The notes under the pieces are model-generated. The model was given only the letters and a program-made list of their open reading frames with translations, was not told the DNA's origin and did not search any database. The position numbers were made by a program, and so were the translations under genes. 64,000 bases of DNA from Evansella cellulosilytica DSM 2522 (GTDB taxonomy: Bacteria > Bacillota > Bacilli > Bacillales > Salisediminibacteriaceae): positions 1,860,001-1,924,000 of the forward strand of contig NC_014829.1 of assembly GCF_000177235.2 (NCBI RefSeq), read 5' to 3'. Shown in pieces: positions 55,823 to 64,000 of this stretch. Position 1 is the stretch's first letter. Each line of letters opens with the position of its first letter.

Positions 55823-56592
55823 GTTTTATCATTGTTATACTTATATTATTGACGTATTACGTCACAAGCTTTTTTTTTATGCAAAAAAAATGGTGCGTGA
55901 GAAATTACAAAAGTATTGTTGTACCATATAGCATAGGTACAGTTTTTATTATTCTACTCACAATAGATTTCGCTTTTTTTAATAAACTGATAAATACAAC
56001 TGCTGAATTTATATATATTTTTGCAATTTGGGGATTAGGAATTATTGATGATATATATGGAGCCCCTTACCCTAAAGGAATTAAGGGGCATTTTGGTTAT
56101 TTCTTCCGAAAAGGAATAATCACAACAGGTTTCATAAAAGCGATTGGAGTAGTTATTGCATCTCTTACTTATTTCCAATTAACATCAATAGAACTAGTGA
56201 ATGCTTACGTAGTAGTTTTGTTAGTTTTATTTCCACATACGATGAACCTTTTAGACACGAAACCGTTACGTGTTTTAAAATCATCAATGTTATTTTTGAT
56301 ACCATTAGTTTTATTAGGTTTTCACTTGTCGATGTTGTTTTTCTTAATCGTAATCACATTTTGGGCTTTTTTTGAAAGTAAAATGATAGCAATGTTAGGC
56401 GATAATGGGGCAATGTTAACTGGAGCAGTGATAGCATTAAATGTCATTCATTTTAATCATATTTTTACCACAACTACTGCTGTCATTTTTACAGTCGTTG
56501 TTACCTTTCTAGCTGAGAGGATATCGATACAAGCTTGGGTAGAAAAGACACCTATTATTAAAATGTTCGATCAAATAGGTAGAGTGGAGTAA
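55807..56592 (+). CDS. MraY/WecA-like membrane phosphoglycosyltransferase homologue
   Basis: A 261-residue protein with about eight membrane helices. Motifs of the polyprenyl-phosphate HexNAc-1-phosphate transferases are recognisable but diverged: GIIDDIYG (Asp pair), NLLDTKPLR in place of the usual N-x3-D loop, and MLGDNGAM. It may transfer a sugar phosphate to undecaprenyl phosphate, or have lost activity. With the GT2 and SteA-like genes it forms a compact cassette. GGAGATG precedes the ATG. Confidence 0.75.
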   Translation: MELFLSFIIVILILLTYYVTSFFFMQKKWCVRNYKSIVVPYSIGTVFIILLTIDFAFFNKLINTTAEFIYIFAIWGLGIIDDIYGAPYPKGIKGHFGYFFRKGIITTGFIKAIGVVIASLTYFQLTSIELVNAYVVVLLVLFPHTMNLLDTKPLRVLKSSMLFLIPLVLLGFHLSMLFFLIVITFWAFFESKMIAMLGDNGAMLTGAVIALNVIHFNHIFTTTTAVIFTVVVTFLAERISIQAWVEKTPIIKMFDQIGRVE

Positions 56593-56623
56593 ACAAATGG
56601 TTTACCTATTATAAAATACTGAA

Positions 56624-56670
56624 GAGGTAGACTCAAAAAGTAGAATGTATAACTTTTGAGTCTACCTCCA
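56624..56670 (+). terminator. Hairpin after the SteA/GT2/MraY-like cassette
   Basis: GAGGTAGACTCAAAAAGT/ACTTTTGAGTCTACCTC stem; followed by a CTCGCCAC/GTGGCGAG hairpin near 56688-56712 ending in TTTTT. Confidence 0.65.
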
Positions 56671-56777
56671 AGCAATGTATTAAGCTCGCCACAATCTCTA
56701 CGTGGCGAGTGGATTTTTGGCAGGAAATGAATTCTTTATAGGCAAGTCTCATAACATTTTATTGTTGAAGGTAATAG

Positions 56778-57020
56778 CTATTTCTTTTGAAACCTTGGTG
56801 CAACTTTATTATTTTTTCGGTCACGATGAAGGATAAAGCCAGCAAAAAAAGAAACCCCGATGATAATTGTAATGATACCAGCGAAAAATTGTAACCATAA
56901 CGAAGGGTATGGGGAAATTAATTCTCCAAATAATGTATCTCGTAAGAGTTTTATACCGTAAGTAGCAATAACTACGGGTATTAATATGATGCAAAGCGCT
57001 AAAAATCGTTGGACTGTCAT
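56778..57020 (-). CDS. yqzF: YqzF-like membrane protein (DUF2627)
   Basis: An 80-residue protein with two membrane helices (RFLALCIILIPVVIATYG and LQFFAGIITIIIGVSFFAG) and a basic tail, matching DUF2627. As in B. subtilis it lies upstream of bkdR on the opposite strand. Function unknown. AAAGGG precedes the ATG. Confidence 0.85.
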   Translation of the reverse strand: MTVQRFLALCIILIPVVIATYGIKLLRDTLFGELISPYPSLWLQFFAGIITIIIGVSFFAGFILHRDRKNNKVAPRFQKK

Positions 57021-57185
57021 ATCTCATTTTCCCTTTCTTTTTCATATAAATTATAAGCTACATTATATTTTATATGAATAAAACTAAGTGGGCAAATCTT
57101 ACATAGTGCTTCATTTATAATATTTTTCATGTATAGTAATAGGTGTGAAGGAAATTGCACACATATACTAGAGAGGGAGATCGAC

Positions 57186-59249
57186 ATGAAAAGGCTACTA
57201 CTGATCGGGGCTGGGGAAGGTGGATCAGCACTTTTAGAAATATTAAAGCAATCGAAACAATTTCATATTGTCGGAGTCGTTGATAAAAAACTGAACAGCG
57301 TCGGTGTAGAGAAGGCCATGTTGAATCATATTGAAACCTTTCAAAGCTGGGAGCAAGCCTACGAAAACTTATCACCAATTGATATCATTTTTGATGTAAC
57401 TGGTAATCAACAGCTGTTAATGGAGCTTCAAAATTCATTTAAGGAGGAACAAGTAACGATAATCCCTAGTTCGGTTTCCTCTATTATTTTTGAATTAATA
57501 AAAGAAAAAGAAGTGTTGATCGACGAAATAATTAACCACAATTCACTGTTAGACTTAATAATGAACTCTACGCATGATGGTATGATTGCTATTGATATGG
57601 ATAAAAGGATAACACTGATTAATAGGCAGGCAGAAAAAATTTCTAGTTTAAAACAGTCTGAAGTGCTTGGGAAAAGTATTTTAGAGGTGATGCCATCTAG
57701 TCAATTACCTAGAGTGTTGAAAAATAAAAAGACAGAAAAAAATAATAAGCAAGTAATCGAAAACGGGAGAACAATTATTACAACGAGACTCCCTATGTTT
57801 AAAGGTAGTAAACTCATAGGAGCTTTAGGGGTCTTTAAAGATATTACAGAAATTACACATATGATTGAAGAAGTAACGAATTTGAAAAGTATTCAACAAA
57901 TGTTAGAAGCAATTATACAATCGTCCAATGATGCGATCTCAGTTGTTGATGAAACTGGAAAAGGTATTCTCATTAACCCAGCATATACTAGACTAACTGG
58001 TTTAACAGAAAGAGAAGTAATTGGTAAACCGGCAAGTACTGATATTACAGAAGGCGAAAGTATGCATATGAAAGTACTTAAAACTGGTGAGGCAGTTCGA
58101 GGAGCTAAAATGAAAATTGGTGCGACTAAAAAGGATGTCATAGTAAACGCTGCTCCGGTAATCGTTGATGGCAGTATTAAAGGTAGCGTTGGTGTAGTGC
58201 ATGATATGTCTGAAATTGAAGCACTAAATAGTGAATTAGCACGTGCAAAGCAAATCATTCGTACCCTTGAAGCTAAATACAGTTTCAAAGATATTATTGG
58301 CGAATCAGAAGAAATAAAGATAGCCATTAAGCAAGCTAAAAATGCAGCAATCACTCCCGCTTCGATATTGTTACAAGGTGAAAGTGGGACGGGTAAAGAG
58401 CTTTTTGCGCATGCGATACATAATGAAAGTAGTAGAAAATATAAAAAGTTTATTCGAGTTAATTGCGCTGCAATTTCAGAGTCCCTATTAGAAAGTGAAC
58501 TGTTTGGCTATGAAGATGGTGCATTTTCTGGTGCTAAGCGTGGGGGGAAGAAGGGATTGTTTGAAGAAGCAAATGGTGGTAGCATTTTTTTGGATGAAAT
58601 TGGTGAGATGTCAATCCATACGCAAAGTAAGCTATTAAGAGTGCTGCAAGAAAAGGAAATTGTCCGTGTTGGTGGAACAAAACCAATAAGTATTGATGTT
58701 CGAATTATTGCAGCTACAAACGTAGATATGGAAGAAAAACTAGAAAAAAAAGAGTTCCGAAATGATTTGTTTTATAGGTTAAACCGTATCCCTATTCACA
58801 TTCCTCCACTAAAAAATAGAAAACGTGACATACCACTACTATGTCAGCATTTACTTGTCCATCTGAATCAGGACTATGGGAGGTATGTTTCAGGTATAAC
58901 AGATAAGGCACTGCAAATACTACTTCAATATGATTGGTATGGAAACGTGAGAGAGTTAGAAAATATTTTAGGTAGGGCCATGATCAAAATGAATTATAGT
59001 GAGAAGTTCATTGATATTCAACATTTATCTTTCTTGGAAGTGAAAGATAAACCGGTGCTCCATGCGCAATCGAGTATTTACTCTAATGAAAATAAGTCAC
59101 TTCAAGAAATGCTAGAAGAAACAGAAAAAGAGGTCCTTATTAAAACATTGGAAGGTAATAATGGAAATAAAACAAAAACGGCTCAACAGTTAAAGGTCTC
59201 ACTTCGAAACCTTTACTATAAATTAGACAAGTATAGTATTGGAAATTGA
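57186..59249 (+). CDS. bkdR: BkdR, sigma-L (sigma-54)-dependent activator of the bkd operon
   Basis: A 687-residue enhancer-binding protein. It has an N-terminal Rossmann-like segment (LLLIGAGEGGSALLEIL), two PAS domains (about residues 110-225 and 235-355) and an AAA+ domain with Walker A GESGTGKELFAHAIH, the sigma-54 contact loop GAFSGAKRGG and Walker B GGSIFLDEIGEM. The C-terminal Fis-type helix-turn-helix is NKTKTAQQLKVSLRNLYYKL. It responds to branched-chain amino acid or keto-acid state. The ATG at 57186 follows GAGAGGGAG; the frame's earlier part is not family-like. Confidence 0.94.
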   Translation: MKRLLLIGAGEGGSALLEILKQSKQFHIVGVVDKKLNSVGVEKAMLNHIETFQSWEQAYENLSPIDIIFDVTGNQQLLMELQNSFKEEQVTIIPSSVSSIIFELIKEKEVLIDEIINHNSLLDLIMNSTHDGMIAIDMDKRITLINRQAEKISSLKQSEVLGKSILEVMPSSQLPRVLKNKKTEKNNKQVIENGRTIITTRLPMFKGSKLIGALGVFKDITEITHMIEEVTNLKSIQQMLEAIIQSSNDAISVVDETGKGILINPAYTRLTGLTEREVIGKPASTDITEGESMHMKVLKTGEAVRGAKMKIGATKKDVIVNAAPVIVDGSIKGSVGVVHDMSEIEALNSELARAKQIIRTLEAKYSFKDIIGESEEIKIAIKQAKNAAITPASILLQGESGTGKELFAHAIHNESSRKYKKFIRVNCAAISESLLESELFGYEDGAFSGAKRGGKKGLFEEANGGSIFLDEIGEMSIHTQSKLLRVLQEKEIVRVGGTKPISIDVRIIAATNVDMEEKLEKKEFRNDLFYRLNRIPIHIPPLKNRKRDIPLLCQHLLVHLNQDYGRYVSGITDKALQILLQYDWYGNVRELENILGRAMIKMNYSEKFIDIQHLSFLEVKDKPVLHAQSSIYSNENKSLQEMLEETEKEVLIKTLEGNNGNKTKTAQQLKVSLRNLYYKLDKYSIGN

Positions 59250-59327
59250 ACGCGCAAAATAATGCGTGCAATATTTTGCGTAAAGATGAAAAATACTGCA
59301 CACTTTTTCCCTTGTAAAAGTGCAGTA
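59250..59327 (+). promoter_or_regulatory. Candidate BkdR upstream activating sequences
   Basis: Inverted repeat CGCAAAATA (59253) / TATTTTGCG (59272), then TACTGCAC (59294) / GTGCAGTA (59320). They lie about 30-100 bases before the -24 element, where an enhancer-binding protein would act. The second pair may instead be the bkdR terminator. Confidence 0.5.
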
Positions 59328-59353
59328 ATGACTAACAATACACATTTTTTGTT

Positions 59354-59370
59354 TTGGCATAGTTCTTGCA
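59354..59370 (+). promoter_or_regulatory. Sigma-L -24/-12 promoter of the bkd operon
   Basis: TTGGCATAGTTCTTGCA has GG and GC exactly 10 bases apart, as sigma-54 promoters require. Confidence 0.9.
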
Positions 59371-59418
59371 TATATTAATATGTGAGTGTAAGAGTCGTTA
59401 AGAAGGTAGGGTGTACGA

Positions 59419-60333
59419 ATGGTGAAAATAGAAAATCTTATGGCTATGGTTACAGATCAAAAAGTAAAACAAACCATTGTAGTAGCACATGCAATAGATC
59501 CGGCGCTATTTTTAGCAGCGGAAGAAGCAATGAAGAAAAGGCTAGCATCGTTTATTTTTGTTGGTCCTACCGAACTAATGAAAGAAAATATGGGGAAATG
59601 TTCGTTTGAGATTCCTATTGATAAAAACGTTACTTTTGTCGATGCAAAAAATGAAAAAGAATCAGCGAGCACTGCAGTTCAACTTATTCGAGAAGGAAAA
59701 GGCGATATATTAATGAAAGGGATGCTCTCCTCCTCCTCACTATTAAAAGCAGTATTAAATAAGCATAATGGTTTAAGAAATAATCAGGTTATTTCTCACT
59801 TAGCTGGCTTTGCCATTCCTAATCGTGAGAAAATATTTTTTGTTACTGATGCTGCGATGAACATTGCCCCTACATTATCAGAAAAGGTACAAATTATTCA
59901 AAATGCTGTTGATGCCTTACATAAGATGGGGATAAATCAACCGAAAGTAGCTGCAGTAGCTGCAGTAGAAACAGTAAATCCAGTTATGCAAGCAACGCTT
60001 GACGCTGCTTCATTGACGCAAATGAACAAAAGGGGACAGATAAAAGGGTGTATTGTTGATGGTCCTTTAGGTTTTGATAATGCAATATCAAAGGAGTCAG
60101 CTCTTCAAAAGGGAATTAATTCCGAAGTTGCGGGCGATGCGGACATTATTTTTGTTCCAACGATAGAAGTAGGAAATATTTTATATAAATCTCTGACTTA
60201 CTTTGCTAATGCTAGTGTTGGTGGAATGATAATTGGCGCAAAAGCACCAATCATTTTAACATCTAGAACCGATTCGGTAGAAAGCAAGCTTTTTTCTATC
60301 ACAATGGCTCTTAGTAGTTCGATAAATAGTTAA
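59419..60333 (+). CDS. ptb: Phosphate butyryltransferase
   Basis: A 304-residue phosphotransacetylase-family enzyme that exchanges CoA for phosphate on branched or straight C4 acyl groups. [46 protein letters not shown] and [10 protein letters not shown] are typical. First gene of the sigma-L operon for branched-chain amino acid breakdown; AAGAAGGTAGGG precedes the ATG. Confidence 0.93.
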   Translation: MVKIENLMAMVTDQKVKQTIVVAHAIDPALFLAAEEAMKKRLASFIFVGPTELMKENMGKCSFEIPIDKNVTFVDAKNEKESASTAVQLIREGKGDILMKGMLSSSSLLKAVLNKHNGLRNNQVISHLAGFAIPNREKIFFVTDAAMNIAPTLSEKVQIIQNAVDALHKMGINQPKVAAVAAVETVNPVMQATLDAASLTQMNKRGQIKGCIVDGPLGFDNAISKESALQKGINSEVAGDADIIFVPTIEVGNILYKSLTYFANASVGGMIIGAKAPIILTSRTDSVESKLFSITMALSSSINS

Positions 60334-60365
60334 TTATTTTTTGGGAAAATGAGGAGGATTTTGCA

Positions 60366-61466
60366 ATGGAATTATTTAAGTATATGGAAACGTATGATTA
60401 CGAACAAGTTGTAGTATGCCAGGATAAACAATCTGGATTAAAAGCGATTATCGCAATACATGATACAACACTAGGACCTGCATTAGGTGGGACGAGGATG
60501 TGGACATACGAATCTGAAGAAGCTGCGTTTGAAGATGCATTAAGGTTAGCAAAAGGAATGACATATAAAAATGCAGCTGCTGGTTTGAATTTAGGTGGAG
60601 GAAAAACAGTCATTATTGGAGACCCTCGAAAAGATAAAAATGAAGCAATGTTTCGTGCTTTCGGACGTTATATTCAAGGCTTAAATGGAAGATATATTAC
60701 TGCAGAAGATGTTGGGACTTCTGTCGAAGACATGGACATTGTTTATCAGGAGACTGATTATGTAACGGGTATCTCTCCTGCCTTTGGTTCGTCAGGAAAT
60801 CCTTCACCTGTAACAGCATACGGTGTATTTGTTGGGATGAAAGCTGCAGCAAAAGAGGCTTTCGGAACGGACTCCTTAGAAGGGAAAAAGGTAGCTGTAC
60901 AAGGAGTCGGCAATGTAGCTTTTACTTTATGCAAATATCTACATGAAGAAGGGGCAAAATTAATCGTTACTGATATAAATAAAGATGCAGTGAAAAGGGC
61001 AGTTGAAGAGTTTGATGCGGAAGCTGTAGATCCAGAGGATATTTACTCCGTACAATGTGATATATATTCTCCGTGTGCATTAGGAGCAACTATAAACGAT
61101 AATACGATTCCAAAATTGAAGGCAAAAGTGATTGCTGGTGCTGCAAATAACCAATTAAAAGAGACACGACACGGTGATATTTTACAAGAAATAGGCATCG
61201 TTTATGCTCCTGACTATGTCATAAATTCTGGCGGTGTAATTAATGTTGCCGATGAATTATTAGGCTACAATAGAGATAGAGCATTTAAAAAGGTGGAAAC
61301 CATCTATGATAGTATTTCAACTATCTTTAAAATAGCAAAACGAGATAGTATACCAACTTATGCGGCGGCAGACCGTATGGCAGAAGAGAGAATTGAGAAT
61401 ATGAGACGATCAAGAAAACAATTTTTAAGAAGTGACGTGAATATTATTAGTAGAGGTAGAAGATGA
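60366..61466 (+). CDS. bcd: Leucine dehydrogenase
   Basis: A 366-residue Glu/Leu/Phe/Val dehydrogenase that deaminates leucine, valine and isoleucine to keto acids with [28 protein letters not shown] with the catalytic Lys, and the NAD fold [21 protein letters not shown] are intact. GAGGAGG precedes the ATG. It feeds keto acids to the Bkd dehydrogenase downstream. Confidence 0.95.
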   Translation: MELFKYMETYDYEQVVVCQDKQSGLKAIIAIHDTTLGPALGGTRMWTYESEEAAFEDALRLAKGMTYKNAAAGLNLGGGKTVIIGDPRKDKNEAMFRAFGRYIQGLNGRYITAEDVGTSVEDMDIVYQETDYVTGISPAFGSSGNPSPVTAYGVFVGMKAAAKEAFGTDSLEGKKVAVQGVGNVAFTLCKYLHEEGAKLIVTDINKDAVKRAVEEFDAEAVDPEDIYSVQCDIYSPCALGATINDNTIPKLKAKVIAGAANNQLKETRHGDILQEIGIVYAPDYVINSGGVINVADELLGYNRDRAFKKVETIYDSISTIFKIAKRDSIPTYAAADRMAEERIENMRRSRKQFLRSDVNIISRGRR

Positions 61467-61513
61467 CGTTACATTAATAATTTGAGTATGTCTTTCGATG
61501 AAATCGACTTCAT

Positions 61514-61532
61514 ACTTGAGATATACTCAAGT
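61514..61532 (+). other. Short palindrome between bcd and buk
   Basis: ACTTGAG-ATATA-CTCAAGT, with a related TTTGAGTATG 30 bases earlier. It could be a processing hairpin that tunes buk expression; no T-run follows. Confidence 0.4.
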
Positions 61533-61559
61533 GTTATTTGATTCTCTGGAGGTAACGAG

Positions 61560-62642
61560 ATGCGAGAAGATAAATTTATTATACTAACAATAAACCCAGG
61601 GTCTACTTCTACAAAGATTGGCGTATTTAATAATGACGAGCTTTTATTTGAGGAAACGATACGACACTCAGATCATGAACTGAGACAATTTGAAGATATC
61701 AATTCACAATATCCGTATAGAAAAAAAATGATCACTAGCACTTTACAGAAAAATAGTATGAATCTTTCTACGTTTTCTGCTATTGTAGGGAGGGGTGGAT
61801 TACTTCGACCTATAGAAAGTGGCACATATAGAATAAATGAAAAGATGCTTCGCGATTTAAGAGAAGGCGTTTCAGGGCAGCATGCATCCAACCTTGGTGG
61901 CATTATCGCACATGAACTTGCTACTGAACTAAATGTGCCAGCTTATATTGTTGATCCTGTCGTTGTTGATGAACTTGCACCAATAGCAAAGGTATCAGGG
62001 TTTAAGTTATTTGAAAGAAAAAGTATTTTTCATGCGCTAAATCAAAAGGCTGTAGCAAGAAGGGTAGCTCATGAACTAAATATCCCTTATCAACATTTAA
62101 ACCTTATTGTTACACATATGGGTGGCGGTATTACGGTAGGTGTACACCATGATGGTAAAGTTATTGATGTTAATAACGGGCTTCATGGGGAAGGCCCTTT
62201 TTCTCCTGAAAGAGCGGGTACCGTTCCTGCTGGAGATTTAGTATCGTTGTGTTTTTCTGGTGAATATTTTGCAGATGAAATTATGAAAATGATTGTTGGG
62301 CAAGGTGGATTAGTCGGTTATCTAGGTACTAATAATGCAGTGGAAATCGAAAAGCGTATCGAAGATGGAGACAAGGAAGCTGAGCTTATTTTTGATGCAA
62401 TGGCATATCAAGTAGCAAAAGAAATCGGCGCTGCCTCTGTTGTGCTAGAAGGAAAAGTTGACGCCATTGTTTTAACAGGAGGACTTGCTTATGGGGAACG
62501 TTTTGTAAAAAATATTACCCGTCGCATTGAGTGGATAAGCAATGTTATTATTAAACCAGGAGAGAACGAGCTCCAAGCATTAGCAGAGGGTGCGTTACGC
62601 GTACTTCAAAATAAAGAAGATGCTAAAGAATATAATGTTTAA
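61560..62642 (+). CDS. buk: Branched-chain fatty-acid / butyrate kinase
   Basis: A 360-residue acetate-kinase-superfamily enzyme that makes ATP from acyl phosphate produced by Ptb. [51 protein letters not shown] and [12 protein letters not shown] are diagnostic. TGGAGGT precedes the ATG. Confidence 0.95.
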   Translation: MREDKFIILTINPGSTSTKIGVFNNDELLFEETIRHSDHELRQFEDINSQYPYRKKMITSTLQKNSMNLSTFSAIVGRGGLLRPIESGTYRINEKMLRDLREGVSGQHASNLGGIIAHELATELNVPAYIVDPVVVDELAPIAKVSGFKLFERKSIFHALNQKAVARRVAHELNIPYQHLNLIVTHMGGGITVGVHHDGKVIDVNNGLHGEGPFSPERAGTVPAGDLVSLCFSGEYFADEIMKMIVGQGGLVGYLGTNNAVEIEKRIEDGDKEAELIFDAMAYQVAKEIGAASVVLEGKVDAIVLTGGLAYGERFVKNITRRIEWISNVIIKPGENELQALAEGALRVLQNKEDAKEYNV

Positions 62643-62677
62643 TATATTCTCATACAATGAAAAAGGAGGGGTTTTTT

Positions 62678-64000
62678 ATGGCTAAAAATTATGACCTAGT
62701 AATAGTAGGAGCTGGTACTGGTGGATATGTTGCTGCGATTCGCGCCTCTCAACTTGGGATGAAAGTTGCAATTGTAGAAAAAGAGAAGTTAGGAGGTACT
62801 TGTTTACATAAAGGTTGTATACCAAGTAAAGCGCTCCTAAGAAGCGCTGAAGTATATAAAACAGTACAAAATAGTAGTCAGTTTGGTGTCGATGTAGAAA
62901 ACTTCAAAATTAATTTTTCGAAAATACAACAACGGAAGGAAGCAATTGTTGACCAATTATACAAGGGTGTTCAACATTTAATGAAAAAAGGAAAAATAGA
63001 CGTGTATGAAGGGTACGGTAGAATTTTAGGACCTTCCATTTTCTCACCTACTCCTGGGACGATCTCAGTAGAAAATACAAATGGATCGGAAAACGACATG
63101 CTAATACCCAATTTTGTACTAATCGCAACAGGAAGTAGACCAAGGAATTTACCACAGTTAGAAGTTGATCATCAATACATTTTAAATTCTGATGATGCTT
63201 TGCAGCTCTCATCATTACCTAAATCGATGGTCATTATTGGGGGTGGTGTTATTGGGATTGAGTGGGCTTCGATGTTAAGTGATTTCGGTGTCGATGTTAC
63301 CATTTTAGAAGCAGCACCAAGAATACTTCCACAAGAAGATGAAGATATTTCAAAAGAAATGCTGCGTGCATTAAAAAAGAAAAAAGTATCTGTTTTCACC
63401 GGAGTAAAAATTGATACAGATCAAGTAGAAAAGGGTAGCAATGAAGTTACGCTTCGTTTTGAGTATAAAGGGGAATTAAAAGAAAAAACGGCCGAAAAAA
63501 TACTCATTTCGATCGGCAGAGTGGCTAACATCGAAGATATTGGATTACAGAACACAGAAATAAAAACAGCAGATGGAAATATTGAAGTAAACGAATACTA
63601 TCAAACGAAAGAATCTCACATTTACGCGGTTGGAGATGTTATCGGAGGTTTACAATTAGCGCACGTCGCTTCACATGAAGGAATCATTGCTGTTGAACAT
63701 ATGTCACGAAATGAAACTACCCCTCTTGATACAAATTTAGTCCCGAAATGTACTTACTCTTCTCCAGAGGTAGCTAGTGTAGGTATAACAGAGGCAGCAG
63801 CAAAGGAACAGGGCTACCATGTGAAAACGGGAATTTTTCCTTTTAAAGCAATTGGAAAGGCGTTAGTTTACGGGGATACAACAGGGTTTGTAAAATTTGT
63901 TTCTGATGCTAAAACAGATGACTTATTAGGTGTTCACATGATAGGTCCACATGTCACTGACATGATCTCGGAAGCTGCATTAGCAAAGCTGTTAGATGCA
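62678..64000 (+). CDS. lpdV: Dihydrolipoyl dehydrogenase (E3) of the branched-chain keto-acid complex, 3' end outside window
   Basis: The frame is open from 62678 to the window end, 441 codons of an expected 470 or so. It has an FAD-binding VIVGAGTGGYVAAIRASQLG, the redox disulfide in GGTCLHKGCIPSKALL and an NAD-binding VIIGGGVIGIEWASMLSDFG. FAD loop IYAVGDVIGGLQLAHVASHEG and dimer-interface start LLGVHMIGPHVTDMISEA are also present. It reoxidises lipoyl groups of the E2 subunit. AAAGGAGGGG precedes the ATG. The E1 and E2 genes are expected just beyond the window. Confidence 0.95.
   Translation, partial: MAKNYDLVIVGAGTGGYVAAIRASQLGMKVAIVEKEKLGGTCLHKGCIPSKALLRSAEVYKTVQNSSQFGVDVENFKINFSKIQQRKEAIVDQLYKGVQHLMKKGKIDVYEGYGRILGPSIFSPTPGTISVENTNGSENDMLIPNFVLIATGSRPRNLPQLEVDHQYILNSDDALQLSSLPKSMVIIGGGVIGIEWASMLSDFGVDVTILEAAPRILPQEDEDISKEMLRALKKKKVSVFTGVKIDTDQVEKGSNEVTLRFEYKGELKEKTAEKILISIGRVANIEDIGLQNTEIKTADGNIEVNEYYQTKESHIYAVGDVIGGLQLAHVASHEGIIAVEHMSRNETTPLDTNLVPKCTYSSPEVASVGITEAAAKEQGYHVKTGIFPFKAIGKALVYGDTTGFVKFVSDAKTDDLLGVHMIGPHVTDMISEAALAKLLDA

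Overview
The window is a low-GC Gram-positive chromosome segment. Its gene order closely follows the yqg-comG-gcv-yqh-spoIIIA-acc-xse-isp-dxs-recN-spo0A-bkd region of Bacillus subtilis. It encodes endospore genes (spoIIIAA-AH, spoIVB, spo0A), the competence pseudopilus (comG) and the lineage-specific small proteins YqgW, YqgY, YqzE and YqzF, so the source is a spore-forming member of the Bacillaceae. Two traits point to the alkaliphilic, halophilic or otherwise extremophilic branch (B. halodurans relatives) rather than B. subtilis itself. One is a vitamin B12-dependent ribonucleotide reductase. The other is an OLE RNA gene with its partner gene oapA between ispA and dxs.

Layout. 1-5.3 kb: a DUF1385 protein running in frame into yqgV, yqgW, yqgX, a MidA-type methyltransferase, yqgY, a SufR-like regulator, a ytxH gene and a tRNA-Gln. 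5.4-10.2 kb: comGA-GG and aroK; a tiny unlisted gene on the opposite strand splits the comG operon between comGB and comGC. 10.2-14 kb: repeats, yqzE, yqhG and the SNF2 helicase yqhH. 14.1-18.6 kb: tandem glycine riboswitch and gcvT-gcvPA-gcvPB. 18.8-29.7 kb: yqhL, lipM, nrdJ behind paired NrdR boxes, mntR, yqhO, an unrecognised membrane protein, yqhP, yqhR, yqhT, efp and a novel-looking protein with an internal duplication. 29.7-31 kb: about 1.3 kb of repeat-derived DNA. 31-44.2 kb: spoIIIA operon, an unknown gene, accBC, yqhY, nusB, folD, xseAB, ispA. 44.3-45.6 kb: OLE RNA and oapA. 45.6-53.2 kb: dxs, tlyA/yqxC, argR, recN, spoIVB, spo0A. 53.2-54.1 kb: a second repeat-rich island. 54.1-56.6 kb: a SteA-like / glycosyltransferase 2 / MraY-like trio. 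56.8-64 kb: yqzF, bkdR and the sigma-L-driven ptb-bcd-buk-lpdV operon, cut by the window end.

How the genes work together. The genes are mostly housekeeping: glycine cleavage and lipoylation (gcv, lipM), fatty-acid precursor supply (acc, bkd), isoprenoids (ispA, dxs), DNA repair (xse, recN), and the sporulation decision plus the mother cell-forespore channel (spo0A, spoIVB, spoIIIA). The most unusual biology is the OLE RNA/OapA pair. Other points of interest are the antisense mini-gene inside comG, an apparent ATT start for spoIIIAD, the cassette next to spo0A, and several families of small noncoding inverted-repeat elements that recur between genes and often double as terminators.

Limits. 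All calls come from reading sequence and recalled family knowledge; no search, folding or alignment program was run. The first and last genes are incomplete.
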